Made by a program: the position numbers and the translations under genes
DNA from: Planctomycetota bacterium
Lineage (GTDB): Bacteria > Planctomycetota > Planctomycetia > Pirellulales > Lacipirellulaceae
DNA length: 35,000 nt
Direction of reading: 5' to 3'
Assembly (NCBI GenBank): GCA_029781135.1
Contig: JAKOXH010000023.1
Coordinates: 1 to 35,000 of the forward strand
The notes under the pieces: generated by a model
Told to the model about the DNA's origin: nothing
The model's database searches: none
What the model saw: the letters and a program-made list of their open reading frames with translations, nothing else
Part shown: piece after piece, positions 15,580 through 23,623 of the stretch
Numbering within the stretch: position 1 is the first letter of the stretch
How the letters are laid out: every line of letters starts with the position of its first letter

Positions 15580-16074
15580 ATGAGTTCGAATCCGGGACAA
15601 ATCCCTGGCGATGTATTTGACGTGCGCAAAGTGCGGAAGTTTATCGAACTGATGAACGAGCACGACTTGGCGGAAATCGATTTGCGGCAAGGCGAGCAGC
15701 GGATTCGCCTGCGGCGCGGTCCGGAAGCGGTGACGGTGGCGGCGATGCCGACGATGTCGGCTGCTCCCGTTGCGGTGTCGAGCAGCTCTGGTGGCGGCGA
15801 ACGCAAGGCGGTCGCGGCCGCCGACGATAGTAAAGCACTGGTCATTCGCAGCCCGATGGTCGGCACGTTCTATTCGGCGGCCAACCCCGATTCGCCGCCG
15901 TTCGTCAAAGTGGGCGATCACGTTGGCTCAGATAGTACGGTCTGCATCATTGAGGCAATGAAAGTATTTAATGAGATTCCGGCCGAATGTTCGGGCCGAA
16001 TCGCGGCGGTTTTAGTGTCCAACGGCGATGCCGTCGAATTCAATCAGCCGCTCTTCCGCCTTGAGGCGGATTGA
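15580..16074 (+). CDS. accB: biotin carboxyl carrier protein of acetyl-CoA carboxylase
   Basis: AccB carries the biotin that moves a carboxyl group from biotin carboxylase to the carboxyltransferase, the first step of fatty acid synthesis. The 164-residue protein has an N-terminal domain (FDVRKVRKFIELMNEHDLAE, interrupted here for brevity), a flexible Ala/Ser/Gly linker (about 55-85), and a C-terminal biotinyl domain with SPMVGTFY and EAMKVFNEI; K128 is the biotinylated lysine. The ATG at 15580 has GGGAG 7 bases upstream; a GTG at 15562 is less likely. accC follows after 109 bases. Confidence 0.96.
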   Translation: MSSNPGQIPGDVFDVRKVRKFIELMNEHDLAEIDLRQGEQRIRLRRGPEAVTVAAMPTMSAAPVAVSSSSGGGERKAVAAADDSKALVIRSPMVGTFYSAANPDSPPFVKVGDHVGSDSTVCIIEAMKVFNEIPAECSGRIAAVLVSNGDAVEFNQPLFRLEAD

Positions 16075-16137
16075 GCGTCGCAACAGTTGAATTACCGCAA
16101 CCGCCGCCGATTTGTTTACGGGTTGCCAACCTTCGTC

Positions 16138-16181
16138 CCTGACCCCCGACCCCTGACCCCCGTCCCCTGGTCCCTCCCCGT
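16138..16181. repeat. C-rich heptamer tract before accC
   Basis: The sequence reads as 7-base units TGACCCC, CGACCCC, TGACCCC, CGTCCCC, TGGTCCC, TCCCCG and ends 2 bases before the accC ATG. In the sense of transcription the unit is the same as that before dapB (CCCCTGA). No complementary G-rich tract is seen after accB, so this site is unpaired. No Shine-Dalgarno is visible for accC. Confidence 0.85.
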
Positions 16182-16183
16182 CT

Positions 16184-17530
16184 ATGTACCAACGAATTCT
16201 CGTCGCCAATCGTGGAGAGATCGCGCTACGCATCATTCGTGCGTGCCGTGAGTTGGGCGTGGAGACCGTCGCGATTTACAGTGAGGGGGACCGGGGCTCT
16301 CGATACTTGGAATTGGCGGATGAGGCCTATTGTGTGGGCCCGGCGAAGGCGGCCGACAGCTATCTCAAGATTTCAAGTGTGATCAGCGCAGCCGAAGTGG
16401 GCAATGTGCAGGCCATTCACCCAGGCTACGGTTTTCTGGCCGAAAATGCCCATTTCAACGAGATTTGCCGCAGCTGCAACATCGATTTCATTGGGCCGAC
16501 GCCCGACGCGATGGCGAGGTTGGGCGACAAGAACGCTGCTCGGGAATTGGCGCGGCAAACAGGCGTGCCCGTGGTGCCGGGGAGCGAAGGCGTTATCGCG
16601 AACGAAAACGAGGCCCTCAAATTTGCCCACGAGGTTGGGTTCCCGGTGCTCATCAAAGCGGTGGCCGGTGGCGGCGGGCGCGGGATGCGCGTGGCCTCGA
16701 ACGATTTGGCGCTAAAGTCGGCCCTGCAACAGGCGCGTGCCGAAGCGGAAGCGGCTTTCGGTAACGGTGATGTGTATTTGGAGAAGTACATTGAGCATCC
16801 GCGGCACGTGGAAGTGCAGGTGCTGGCCGACCATCACGGCAACGTGGTCCATTTGTACGAGCGCGACTGTAGCGTGCAGCGGCGGCATCAGAAGTTGATC
16901 GAAGAAAGCCCCAGCACAAGCATTAGCGCCGAGACACGGGCGGCCATGTGCGACGCAGCCCGCAACCTCATCCGAGCGGCCAAGTACACCAACGCGGCGA
17001 CGGTCGAGTTTATCGTCGATAAGACGGGCAGCTTCTATTTCATCGAGGTGAATGCCCGCATCCAAGTGGAGCACCCAGTCACCGAAATGGTGACGGGGAT
17101 CGACCTCATCAAATGGCAAATTCGCGTGGCGGCGGGCGAGGCGTTGCCGTGGTCGCAGAACGATATCGTACAGCGCGGGGCGGCGATTGAGTGCCGGATC
17201 AATGCGGAGAACCCGAGGCGGAATTTCCAGCCGTCGCCCGGAAAAATCGATCAACTCATCGCCCCGGGCGGGTTCGGCGTGAGATTTGATACGCACGCCC
17301 ATAGCGGCTACACGGTGCCGCCTTATTATGACTCGATGATCGGCAAGCTAATTGTCCATCAGCCGACGCGGGCCGATGCGATTGCCTGCATGCAACGGGC
17401 ACTGGCTGAATTGCGCGTGGACGGTATCCACACAACGATTCCGATTCATCAGGAAATTCTCAGTCACTCGGCTTTTGTGGAAGGCCGGATCGATACGACG
17501 TTCGTGGAACGGACGTTGCTGGCCGAGTAA
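16184..17530 (+). CDS. accC: biotin carboxylase subunit of acetyl-CoA carboxylase
   Basis: AccC carboxylates the biotin on AccB using ATP and bicarbonate. The 448-residue length is typical. Visible motifs are [17 protein letters not shown] at the N-terminus, [10 protein letters not shown] (80-88), the ATP-grasp glycine loop [10 protein letters not shown] (159-168), HVEVQVLAD, the catalytic [11 protein letters not shown], and [14 protein letters not shown]. The gene starts directly after a heptamer tract and ends in a clear terminator. The accA/accD carboxyltransferase genes are not in this window. Confidence 0.97.
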   Translation: MYQRILVANRGEIALRIIRACRELGVETVAIYSEGDRGSRYLELADEAYCVGPAKAADSYLKISSVISAAEVGNVQAIHPGYGFLAENAHFNEICRSCNIDFIGPTPDAMARLGDKNAARELARQTGVPVVPGSEGVIANENEALKFAHEVGFPVLIKAVAGGGGRGMRVASNDLALKSALQQARAEAEAAFGNGDVYLEKYIEHPRHVEVQVLADHHGNVVHLYERDCSVQRRHQKLIEESPSTSISAETRAAMCDAARNLIRAAKYTNAATVEFIVDKTGSFYFIEVNARIQVEHPVTEMVTGIDLIKWQIRVAAGEALPWSQNDIVQRGAAIECRINAENPRRNFQPSPGKIDQLIAPGGFGVRFDTHAHSGYTVPPYYDSMIGKLIVHQPTRADAIACMQRALAELRVDGIHTTIPIHQEILSHSAFVEGRIDTTFVERTLLAE

Positions 17531-17552
17531 CCGGCCGCCTTCAATAAAAGAG

Positions 17553-17603
17553 GCGACGGCGATGCTGCAATGCATGAGCGCCGTCGCATGTTTCTTGTTT
17601 CTT
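17553..17603 (+). terminator. intrinsic terminator after accC
   Basis: A perfect 9-bp stem GCGACGGCG / CGCCGTCGC (17553-17561 and 17579-17587) is followed by the T-rich stretch ATGTTTCTTGTTTCTT. It lies 22 bases beyond the accC stop and points the right way for the accB-accC transcript. Confidence 0.75.
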
Positions 17604-17626
17604 ACCCAGCAGCTAGTGTTGCCGAA

Positions 17627-18316
17627 CTACCAACGTGCTCGCCTTCGCGCCAGTGTAAGCGAACTGCCAATCAGCAGTAGCACACAGCCGGCTGGTTCCG
17701 GAATTTGGGTGGCGGTACCTGCGTAAATGTCGAAATTCGCGGACAAGATTGGACCGGTAGTGAGCTGCGCGATTCGACCGTTGCCATTGTAGGCCCCCAG
17801 CCACTCGATCGTAGAACTGTTCGGGCCACCGTTTCCTGGTCCGAGAGCGATGATACGAAGAAATGGCACCGGCCCTGGAGTTGAAATATTATTGCTGCCG
17901 AAGGTGGCGAAGATCTCATTCGCCGACCCCATTACAACGGTTGCAGCATGGCCGCCCGATGTTGCGGCATTGACTACGGCACAACCATTGCAATTCACTT
18001 CAAGTCCCTCGCCGTATAAGGGGTTAAAGTAGCCTACTTCCCAACCGAAGATTTTCTTTCCCGGATTATTTGTGTCAAAGACAAGCGGATTCACGTTTGT
18101 GACCGATTGAAGTGGATCGCCACGCAGACGAAATCCTAATTCCACAGCTAAGGGAGTATGACCGCCTGCTAGAGCCAGATCGGGAGTGACACTAACATCC
18201 CAAACCCAATTCCCACCTTGTAATCCTTCTGGTGTGACATTGAGCACCGGTGCGGCGGTGGCAGAAAGCGCGCATGCGCACAAGGCGATTGCAATAACAA
18301 TGTTCTTCCCGTTCAT
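17627..18316 (-). CDS. PEP-CTERM sorting domain protein
   Basis: A 229-residue secreted protein. It has a signal peptide (about 1-22, cleaved near ATAA) and ends with the PEP-CTERM tripartite signal: PEP in QIPEPAG, a hydrophobic helix (CVLLLIGSSLTLA), and a basic tail RRRARW. Exosortase is expected to process it (family knowledge). The mature region is rich in Gly, Asn and Thr, and probably beta-structured, with a CNGC pair in the middle. It resembles no enzyme that I know, so a surface or extracellular-matrix role is inference. AGGAGG lies 6 bases before the ATG, the strongest binding site in the region. Confidence 0.85.
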   Translation of the reverse strand: MNGKNIVIAIALCACALSATAAPVLNVTPEGLQGGNWVWDVSVTPDLALAGGHTPLAVELGFRLRGDPLQSVTNVNPLVFDTNNPGKKIFGWEVGYFNPLYGEGLEVNCNGCAVVNAATSGGHAATVVMGSANEIFATFGSNNISTPGPVPFLRIIALGPGNGGPNSSTIEWLGAYNGNGRIAQLTTGPILSANFDIYAGTATQIPEPAGCVLLLIGSSLTLARRRARW

Positions 18317-18694
18317 TAGCGGCCTCCTTCTGTGTTAGCCAAACAAAAATGGAAATGATACAGCGGCTGCAACGTGCATCCGGATTGATCTCGATACTCG
18401 GAACGCGATGCAAATACCAGCGCATGCGGCAATGCCCGACCGTCGCACAGAAAATTAACACCCTTGTTCCTAGCCCCCTCTTCGAGGCGCGCGTCAGTAT
18501 GAGCCTGTGGTAAGGCAATGTCAAGCAGTTTTCGGTTGGGGAATTCAGATCGACAAACTCGATTTTTGACTGATGTTATTGTCAAATTTGCCAAGGAAAG
18601 TGGGGGCTTTATCCTGTCCAGGCGAATCCGCTAGAATCGTGGTTAGGGAACTTAGCGGGGGGATGCACAAGGAGACGACGGTCGGAGAATCGCA
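18317..18694. other. 378-bp divergent intergenic region
   Basis: This space lies between the divergent PEP-CTERM gene and the phosphofructokinase gene and should contain both promoters. I see no tRNA, palindrome family member or heptamer tract. A GGAGAA binding site lies just before the phosphofructokinase ATG. Confidence 0.5.
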
Positions 18695-20059
18695 ATGGCA
18701 CAAACGAACACTTCCACAATGGCCCGGCCGCCACGGATGCGGCATAACTTTCATCGCGTGGCGATTTTGTTTGCCGGTGGCCCCGCCCCGGCCGCGAACG
18801 CCGTAATCTCGACCGCCGCAACGGCGTTTCTGCGGAACGATATTGAAGTCGTAGGTGTGCTGCACGGCTATTCGCACCTGGTCGAATACTCGCCAGAGAA
18901 TCCCCTAGTCGAGGGGCGTGACTACGTGATGGTCAACCATCGCATGCTGGGGCGCACTCGCAATTCGCAAGGCATCTTGCTGGGGACCGCGCGCACCAAC
19001 CCGGGCAAGAATGTGTCGCACCCTTCGCACATGAACGACCCGGAGCGAGTGAAGCCGTTGAAGACGGTGTATGAGGCTTTGCGATCCATTGGTGTGGATG
19101 CCCTCATTTCGATCGGCGGCGACGATACGCTCAAGACGGCGAATAAGTTCAAGCTGTATCAGGAGCAGTTGCCGCCGGGCGCGCTGCGAATACCCGTGGT
19201 GCACTTGCCGAAGACGATCGACAACGACTATCGCGGCATCGATTTCACGTTTGGCTATTTTACGGCGGTCGATTTCCTGGGCAACGAGGTGCGCAACCTC
19301 ATCGCCGATGCCGAGGCCAACCGGGCGTACTTCCTGGTGGAAGCGATGGGCCGCAGCGCTGGGTGGCTGGCGTACGGCGTGGCGATTGCCGGCGAAGCGA
19401 GCCTGGTGATCAGCGTCGAGGATATCGAAGGCCAGTATGCCGCGACGGAGCAGGTGAAGAACCCGAAAACGGGGGAGGTCACGACGCGGAAGATCATGAA
19501 CGTTGAAAACGTGGTCAATCGTATCGTGCTAACGATGCTGACGCGCGAGCGCGAAGACAAGGAATATGGCGTGATCGTGATCGCGGAAGGCTTGGCCGAA
19601 CTGCTGCCGGAGAAGCATCTCGAAGGCATCGGGCGCGATGAGCATGGTCACATCAACATCTCGGCCGTCCAGCTGTTCACCGTGTTCAAGAAGTTGATTT
19701 CCGATGAATACAAGGCTCAGACCGGTAAGTCGCGAAAAGTGACGGCGCTGCAACTTGGATACGAATCGCGTTGCGCCAAGCCGCATGCGTTTGACGTGAT
19801 GTTGGGCTGCCAACTGGGCGTCGGTGCTTATCGGGCACTAGTGGAAAACGGCCACGACGGCGTGATGGTCTCGGTTTCCGGGCAGTTGCAACTGCGGTAT
19901 GTGCCGTTTGAGGAGTTAGTCGATCCGAGCACGCTGGTGACGGTCGTGCGGCACATCGAGACCGATAGCGACTTCCACAAGCTGACGAGGTTCCTTGAAG
20001 TCTATGTGAACGAAGAGGAACTGACGCGCCGGCAGATTGCGGCGAAAGCGGCGAAGTAG
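18695..20059 (+). CDS. pfp: pyrophosphate-dependent 6-phosphofructokinase
   Basis: This enzyme phosphorylates fructose 6-phosphate, probably with pyrophosphate instead of ATP, and is reversible. The 454-residue protein has the phosphofructokinase core: AGGPAPAANAVIS (28-40), ISIGGDDTLKTA (139-149) and PKTIDNDYRG (172-181). The GGDD at 141-144 (Asp where ATP enzymes have Gly) is the accepted marker of PPi use. EAMGRSAGWLA and the long insert around 240-270 fit the longer PPi-PFK group. GGAGAA precedes the ATG, and a strong terminator follows the stop. Cofactor preference rests on the single-residue rule. Confidence 0.93.
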   Translation: MAQTNTSTMARPPRMRHNFHRVAILFAGGPAPAANAVISTAATAFLRNDIEVVGVLHGYSHLVEYSPENPLVEGRDYVMVNHRMLGRTRNSQGILLGTARTNPGKNVSHPSHMNDPERVKPLKTVYEALRSIGVDALISIGGDDTLKTANKFKLYQEQLPPGALRIPVVHLPKTIDNDYRGIDFTFGYFTAVDFLGNEVRNLIADAEANRAYFLVEAMGRSAGWLAYGVAIAGEASLVISVEDIEGQYAATEQVKNPKTGEVTTRKIMNVENVVNRIVLTMLTREREDKEYGVIVIAEGLAELLPEKHLEGIGRDEHGHINISAVQLFTVFKKLISDEYKAQTGKSRKVTALQLGYESRCAKPHAFDVMLGCQLGVGAYRALVENGHDGVMVSVSGQLQLRYVPFEELVDPSTLVTVVRHIETDSDFHKLTRFLEVYVNEEELTRRQIAAKAAK

Positions 20060-20091
20060 TTTGCCGAAGATTGCTGACGAATTGAGTTCGC

Positions 20092-20120
20092 GCCCGGCCG
20101 AAACGGCCGGGCTATTTTTT
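20092..20120 (+). terminator. intrinsic terminator after the phosphofructokinase gene
   Basis: A 9-3-9 perfect hairpin, GCCCGGCCG-aaa-CGGCCGGGC, is followed by TATTTTTT. It is 33 bases past the stop. Near-identical hairpins recur at 25252-25272 and 25522-25542. Confidence 0.85.
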
Positions 20121-20140
20121 GCGCGGGTCGGCGCTAGATA

Positions 20141-20160
20141 GCCCGACCGTTTCGGTCGGG
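20141..20160 (-). terminator. terminator-like hairpin facing hisB
   Basis: CCCGACCG-ttt-CGGTCGGG. On the minus strand this reads GCCCGACCG-aaa-CGGTCGGG followed by CTATC, a variant of the preceding terminator in the opposite direction and 52 bases beyond the hisB stop. The U tract is weak. Confidence 0.55.
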
Positions 20161-20211
20161 TGCCGCGAAAGAGGAACCCTCCCCTGGCCCCGCCCTGAAC
20201 GGGAGGAGAAT

Positions 20212-20805
20212 TCAGGCGTCCAGCGTGCCCTTCGTGCTGGGGACGCCCGTCATCCGCGGGTCGGCTTCGGTCGCCATGCGCAGCGCGCGGGCGGTTGCTT
20301 TGAAAATCGCCTCGCTGATGTGGTGGCTGTTGCGACCGTAGTGAACCAAAATGTGCAGGTTGCACAGCGCATTGCCGGCAAAGGCCCGCCAGAACTCCTC
20401 GACGAGTTCCGTATCGAACCCGCCGATTTTCGCGGACGGGAAGTCGACGTTGAACGCAATCGCATACCGGCCGCCCAGATCCAGCGCGACGGTGGCCAGC
20501 GTTTCATCCATCGGCAGCGTGAAGTGTCCATAGCGGCGGATGCCGGCCTTATCGCCGAGCGCCTGCCGTAGTGCCTGGCCAATGCAAATGCCGACGTCCT
20601 CCACGGTGTGGTGCTGGTCGACTTCCAAATCGCCCTTCGCGCGGACGGTAAGATCGAGTGCCCCATGCTTCGCGAACAGCGTCAGCATGTGATCCAAGAA
20701 GCCGACGCCCGTGTCGATATCGGCGCGGCCAGAACCATCGACATTCAACGACAGTTGAGTGTCCGTTTCAGCGGTCTTGCGGTCGATGTTGGCGGTACGG
20801 GCCAT
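20212..20805 (-). CDS. hisB: imidazoleglycerol-phosphate dehydratase
   Basis: HisB dehydrates imidazole glycerol phosphate in histidine synthesis. The 197-residue protein is the monofunctional form (no phosphatase domain). The two conserved metal-binding repeats are present: GFLDHM and [11 protein letters not shown] (63-73), and [20 protein letters not shown] (157-176). A TTG at 20838 would add 11 residues, but the ATG at 20805 gives the family start [11 protein letters not shown]. No Shine-Dalgarno is obvious. No other his gene is adjacent, so histidine genes are scattered in this genome. Confidence 0.96.
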   Translation of the reverse strand: MARTANIDRKTAETDTQLSLNVDGSGRADIDTGVGFLDHMLTLFAKHGALDLTVRAKGDLEVDQHHTVEDVGICIGQALRQALGDKAGIRRYGHFTLPMDETLATVALDLGGRYAIAFNVDFPSAKIGGFDTELVEEFWRAFAGNALCNLHILVHYGRNSHHISEAIFKATARALRMATEADPRMTGVPSTKGTLDA

Positions 20806-20842
20806 TGGGATAAATGCTAGAACCAGTTCGGCGGACAAGTGA

Positions 20843-20863
20843 GGTACCCCTACTTAGGGTACC
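20843..20863. repeat. GGTACCC hairpin between hisB and the toxin gene
   Basis: A perfect 7-7-7 hairpin, GGTACCC-nnnnnnn-GGGTACC, lies 3 bases beyond the PIN-gene stop and 38 bases before hisB. It has no T tract. It may stabilise the toxin transcript or separate it from hisB. Confidence 0.5.
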
Positions 20864-20865
20864 AC

Positions 20866-21249
20866 CTATACGATGCCAAATTGTCGAAAATCATCGTCGA
20901 ACGAGAATGCCTTCTTAATGGCAAGTCGCTGCATGATCGCATAACTCGTGCAATCGGTAAAACTCCACGTCTTGTCGACGAAGTCACAATAAATTCGACG
21001 AGCCTCATTCATACAATCGGCGTTGACCTGAATCACGTCGACACCGCCTTGGTCTAAGACGATATGTAACCATTCAATGCCTCTTGCTTTTTCGTCACGA
21101 ACGACGAACAACGTCAAGAGTTCATCGATGACATAATCGGAGGTAACCAGCGGCTCCCGATTAGCCGAAACAAAAGCCTTCGCGGATTGATGATCCGGAT
21201 CGGATTCCACGCTCAAAGCGAACCACGCACCGGTATCGACGAAGATCAT
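20866..21249 (-). CDS. PIN-domain toxin (VapC-like)
   Basis: A 127-residue PIN-domain protein. The metal-binding acidic residues are visible: D5 (IFVDTGAWFAL), E43 (IDELLT), D99 (SFTDCTSYAIM) and an acidic cluster D118-D120 (FDDDF). PIN toxins are Mg-dependent ribonucleases that cut tRNA or rRNA. The start is one base after the stop of the small upstream gene, so they are coupled as antitoxin then toxin. The RNA target cannot be told. Confidence 0.9.
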   Translation of the reverse strand: MIFVDTGAWFALSVESDPDHQSAKAFVSANREPLVTSDYVIDELLTLFVVRDEKARGIEWLHIVLDQGGVDVIQVNADCMNEARRIYCDFVDKTWSFTDCTSYAIMQRLAIKKAFSFDDDFRQFGIV

Positions 21250-21250
21250 T

Positions 21251-21514
21251 TCAGGGACCGTAAATCAAACGATCGTGATCACGATTTGTCAGCCCGTCCT
21301 GTGGACAATGGATTGGCAGGGATTCCATCTTGGAGACGAACCGCATCACGATTTCGCGGTGCCTTTCACCTAAATGCGTTTCGGCTACCGCTCCCAGTTC
21401 TCCTCCATTCGGACGCGTTAGCGTGACCGAGACGATTTCATCTTCTTTAAGCGGCAACGGCACCAACGGGCGTAAGACGCCATGTTGATAGACAGCTTGG
21501 ATTGTTTGGTCCAT
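21251..21514 (-). CDS. antitoxin of the AF2212-like/DUF104 family
   Basis: An 87-residue protein starting MDQTIQAVYQHGVLRPLVPL, then PLKEDEIVSVTL, which is the DUF104/AF2212-like signature of antitoxins paired with PIN toxins. That domain covers about the first 35 residues; the remaining 50 residues, which normally wrap the toxin, are specific to this system. It is directly coupled to the PIN gene with a one-base gap. Autoregulation by the pair is usual but no operator is recognised here. Confidence 0.85.
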   Translation of the reverse strand: MDQTIQAVYQHGVLRPLVPLPLKEDEIVSVTLTRPNGGELGAVAETHLGERHREIVMRFVSKMESLPIHCPQDGLTNRDHDRLIYGP

Positions 21515-21563
21515 GGCTCTATTCTAACAGGCATGAGTCGGCGTGCCACGTCTTATCCTTGGG

Positions 21564-21791
21564 CTACGCCCAATCGAGGCCCGTTTCGCGGCGGATACGG
21601 TCGTCGAATTCACCCAACAAGCCGCCGATGACGTCCCAGCCGTCGGGCCGGCGGACTTCGATGTCGCCTTGTCGATTGACGCGGACGATGGTGTTGCCTT
21701 TCACGCCGGCGGCGGCTAAATCGCCGTGGTGCAATTCATCATCCGCCACGATTCGTTCGAGCATTTCGCCGGTCATTTCAATGAAAGACAT
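21564..21791 (-). CDS. small conserved-looking hypothetical protein
   Basis: A 75-residue acidic protein (MSFIEMTGEMLERIVADDEL at the start, ending ETGLDWA). GAGGATG lies about 7 bases before the ATG, which supports translation. The middle (GNTIVRVNRQGDIEVRRPDGWDVIGGLLGEFDDRIR, in parts) suggests a short beta hairpin and a helix. I do not recognise the family. It sits between ksgA and the toxin pair, all on the minus strand, with an uninformative 117-base gap to ksgA. Confidence 0.65.
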   Translation of the reverse strand: MSFIEMTGEMLERIVADDELHHGDLAAAGVKGNTIVRVNRQGDIEVRRPDGWDVIGGLLGEFDDRIRRETGLDWA

Positions 21792-21908
21792 GGTGCAACA
21801 TCCTCAAATGGCCGCCAATGAATGGCAGTTTTCGCCCCCCGCATTTTAGCAGGGGCACGTAAGAATGTCAGTGGGGCCCGTGCCGGCGAAAGGCACGCAA
21901 GACGACGA

Positions 21909-22814
21909 CTAAAGTTTCCATTCCGGCGCCGCGGCCTGAATGCGTTCGCCAAGCTTGATCAGCGTCTCCACATCGAGCTGTTCGGTTCGCGTATCGGGGG
22001 CAAAGCCCATTTCGTCGAACAACGAGTCGACTTGCGATTTATCGAGATACTGTTTGAGCGCGGCCAACACGTTAGCGCGGAGGAACTTGCGGCGGTGCAG
22101 AAACAAGGCTTTCGTGATTTGGTGGAAAAACGCCAAGTCACGAATTCGCGCTCGCCGCTCGGGTTCGACGGCAATCCGCAGAATGGCCGAGGTTACCTTG
22201 GGAGCCGGCCAGAATACGCTCGGCGGCAATTCGCGGACAATTTGGGTCGAACACTGGCTTTGAATCCAGACGCTGAGCGCACTGTAATCCTTCGTGGATG
22301 GAACCGCCGCGATGCGATCGGCCAGTTCCTTTTGAATCGTGACCGTCATCGAATGCGGCACATGCGGTGCCGATAACAGGTTTGAGATGACCGGCGTGGC
22401 GATGTTGTAAGGCAAGTTCGCGACGAGCTTCAATCGTCGCTCAGGTGCGGCGGACAACTGCGCGCCAACGGCCGCCAGAACCCGGTCGTCGAAGTGGTTC
22501 TTGTTGCGTAGGGCGTCCAGCTGCAACATCGTTACATTGGACAGATCGATCAGTTGTTCGCTGGCCAATTCAAAGAGATGGGCGTCGATTTCGACAGTCA
22601 CCACCGCGGCGGCCCGCTCGGCCATCATGGCCGTGAGCGAACCGGTGCCCGTGCCGATTTCGAGCACGACATCATCGCTCGTCAACTCGGCCGCATCGAC
22701 GATGATTTGCACCAAGTTGAGGTCGATGAGAAAGTTTTGCCCATGCCGAGTCGCGGGCCGGATGCCCATTTCGCGAAAGCGTTCCAGGAGAAAGGTTTTG
22801 GTTTGGCGGGGCAT
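21909..22814 (-). CDS. rsmA: 16S rRNA dimethyladenosine transferase
   Basis: RsmA (KsgA) dimethylates two adjacent adenines near the 3' end of 16S rRNA during small-subunit maturation. The 301-residue protein has GQNFLID (25-31), the SAM-binding EIGTGTGSLT (52-61), the acidic VEIDAHL, and the catalytic NLPYN (133-137). The C-terminal helical domain is present to KLGERIQ. Length is slightly above the usual 270. Heptamer repeats start about 10 bases upstream of the ATG, with GGAGG-like bases lacking in the sense strand. Confidence 0.96.
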   Translation of the reverse strand: MPRQTKTFLLERFREMGIRPATRHGQNFLIDLNLVQIIVDAAELTSDDVVLEIGTGTGSLTAMMAERAAAVVTVEIDAHLFELASEQLIDLSNVTMLQLDALRNKNHFDDRVLAAVGAQLSAAPERRLKLVANLPYNIATPVISNLLSAPHVPHSMTVTIQKELADRIAAVPSTKDYSALSVWIQSQCSTQIVRELPPSVFWPAPKVTSAILRIAVEPERRARIRDLAFFHQITKALFLHRRKFLRANVLAALKQYLDKSQVDSLFDEMGFAPDTRTEQLDVETLIKLGERIQAAAPEWKL

Positions 22815-22824
22815 GGAGGAGGGG

Positions 22825-22890
22825 GTAGTCGTTAGTCGTTAGTCGTTAGCTGTTAGCCGTTAGCTGTTGGTCATTGGTCATTGGTCATTG
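22825..22890. repeat. two abutting heptamer tracts before rsmA
   Basis: TAGTCGT-type 7-base units (GTTAGTC, GTTAGTC, GTTAGTC, GTTAGCT, GTTAGCC, GTTAGCT) run into TTGGTCA, TTGGTCA, TTGGTCA. In the sense of transcription these are CTAACGA and TGACCAA units just ahead of the rsmA ATG. No complementary tract is found after the ribE stop, so the site is unpaired. Confidence 0.9.
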
Positions 22891-22931
22891 AATCGCCGAA
22901 CTGTGAGAAAGCTAAAGAAGTCGGGTTGGGG

Positions 22932-23528
22932 CTACAACTTCATGGCTTGGAGTTGGCGTTGGATGTATTTGGCCAGGACATCGGTCTCGATGTTGACTCG
23001 GTCGCCGACTTTACGAAAGCCAAGCGTCGTGACGTTGAGTGTGTGGGGAATAAGTGCCACGCTGAACCGATCATCTTCGACATCCACGAGCGTGAGGCTG
23101 ATGCCATCGACGGCGACCGAGCCCTTGCTGGCCATTTGGGCCATTTGCGCAGCCGGGGCGGTGAACCACATGGTGCACCAATCGGCATCATCCTGCCGGG
23201 AATGGACGAGGCCCACGGCATCGATGTGGCCGGTGACGAAATGGCCACCGATTTCCGCATTGGCCCGCAGCGAAGATTCCAAATTCACCCGCGAACCGGC
23301 GACAAGTTCGCCCAAGTTAGTGCGAGACAAGGTCTCTTCGCCAGCCTGAAACGCCATCGTATCGCCATCGGCACCAACGACCGTGAGGCAGCAGCCATTG
23401 ATCGCGATGCTGTCGCCGATCTTTGATTCGCCGGCGAATTGTGCATCACGAATGACGAGCCGCACGCCGGGCGGCTCAGGAATGAGGGCGGCGACTTCGG
23501 CGAGACTACGAACGATTCCGGAAAACAT
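22932..23528 (-). CDS. ribE: riboflavin synthase, alpha-type
   Basis: Riboflavin synthase dismutates two 6,7-dimethyl-8-ribityllumazine molecules to give riboflavin. The 198-residue protein shows the two homologous lumazine-binding halves: MFSGIV (family MFTGIV) with INGCCLTV in the first, and GGHFVTGHIDAVG with VDGISLTLVDV in the second. Length is normal. The MFS at the start replaces the usual MFT. No FMN riboswitch is recognisable in the 95 bases upstream, which hold palindromes. Other rib genes are not in the window. Confidence 0.96.
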   Translation of the reverse strand: MFSGIVRSLAEVAALIPEPPGVRLVIRDAQFAGESKIGDSIAINGCCLTVVGADGDTMAFQAGEETLSRTNLGELVAGSRVNLESSLRANAEIGGHFVTGHIDAVGLVHSRQDDADWCTMWFTAPAAQMAQMASKGSVAVDGISLTLVDVEDDRFSVALIPHTLNVTTLGFRKVGDRVNIETDVLAKYIQRQLQAMKL

Positions 23529-23535
23529 GGGGTAG

Positions 23536-23617
23536 GTCAGACTTTAGTCTGACTGCTTAGGTAAAGGTGGCGGGCTAACGCCCGAGCGAATTGAACGGGT
23601 CAGGCTAAAGCCTGACC
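23536..23617. repeat. three palindromes between pssA and ribE
   Basis: GTCAGACT-tt-AGTCTGAC (23536-23553), a CGGGC-taa-GCCCG-type hairpin near 23571-23585, and GGTCAGGCT-aa-AGCCTGACC (23598-23617). The third is nearly identical to the copy at 7770-7790, including the TACG that follows. They occupy most of the 95-base gap. Confidence 0.75.
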
Positions 23618-23623
23618 TACGTA

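Noticed and set aside
15580..15610. GAGTTCGAATCC resembling a tRNA T-loop.
   Set aside because: It lies inside the accB coding sequence and no acceptor or anticodon stem can be drawn around it.
23529..23623. An FMN riboswitch before ribE.
   Set aside because: This space is downstream-of-pssA-facing palindromes; the conserved RFN element core is not visible.
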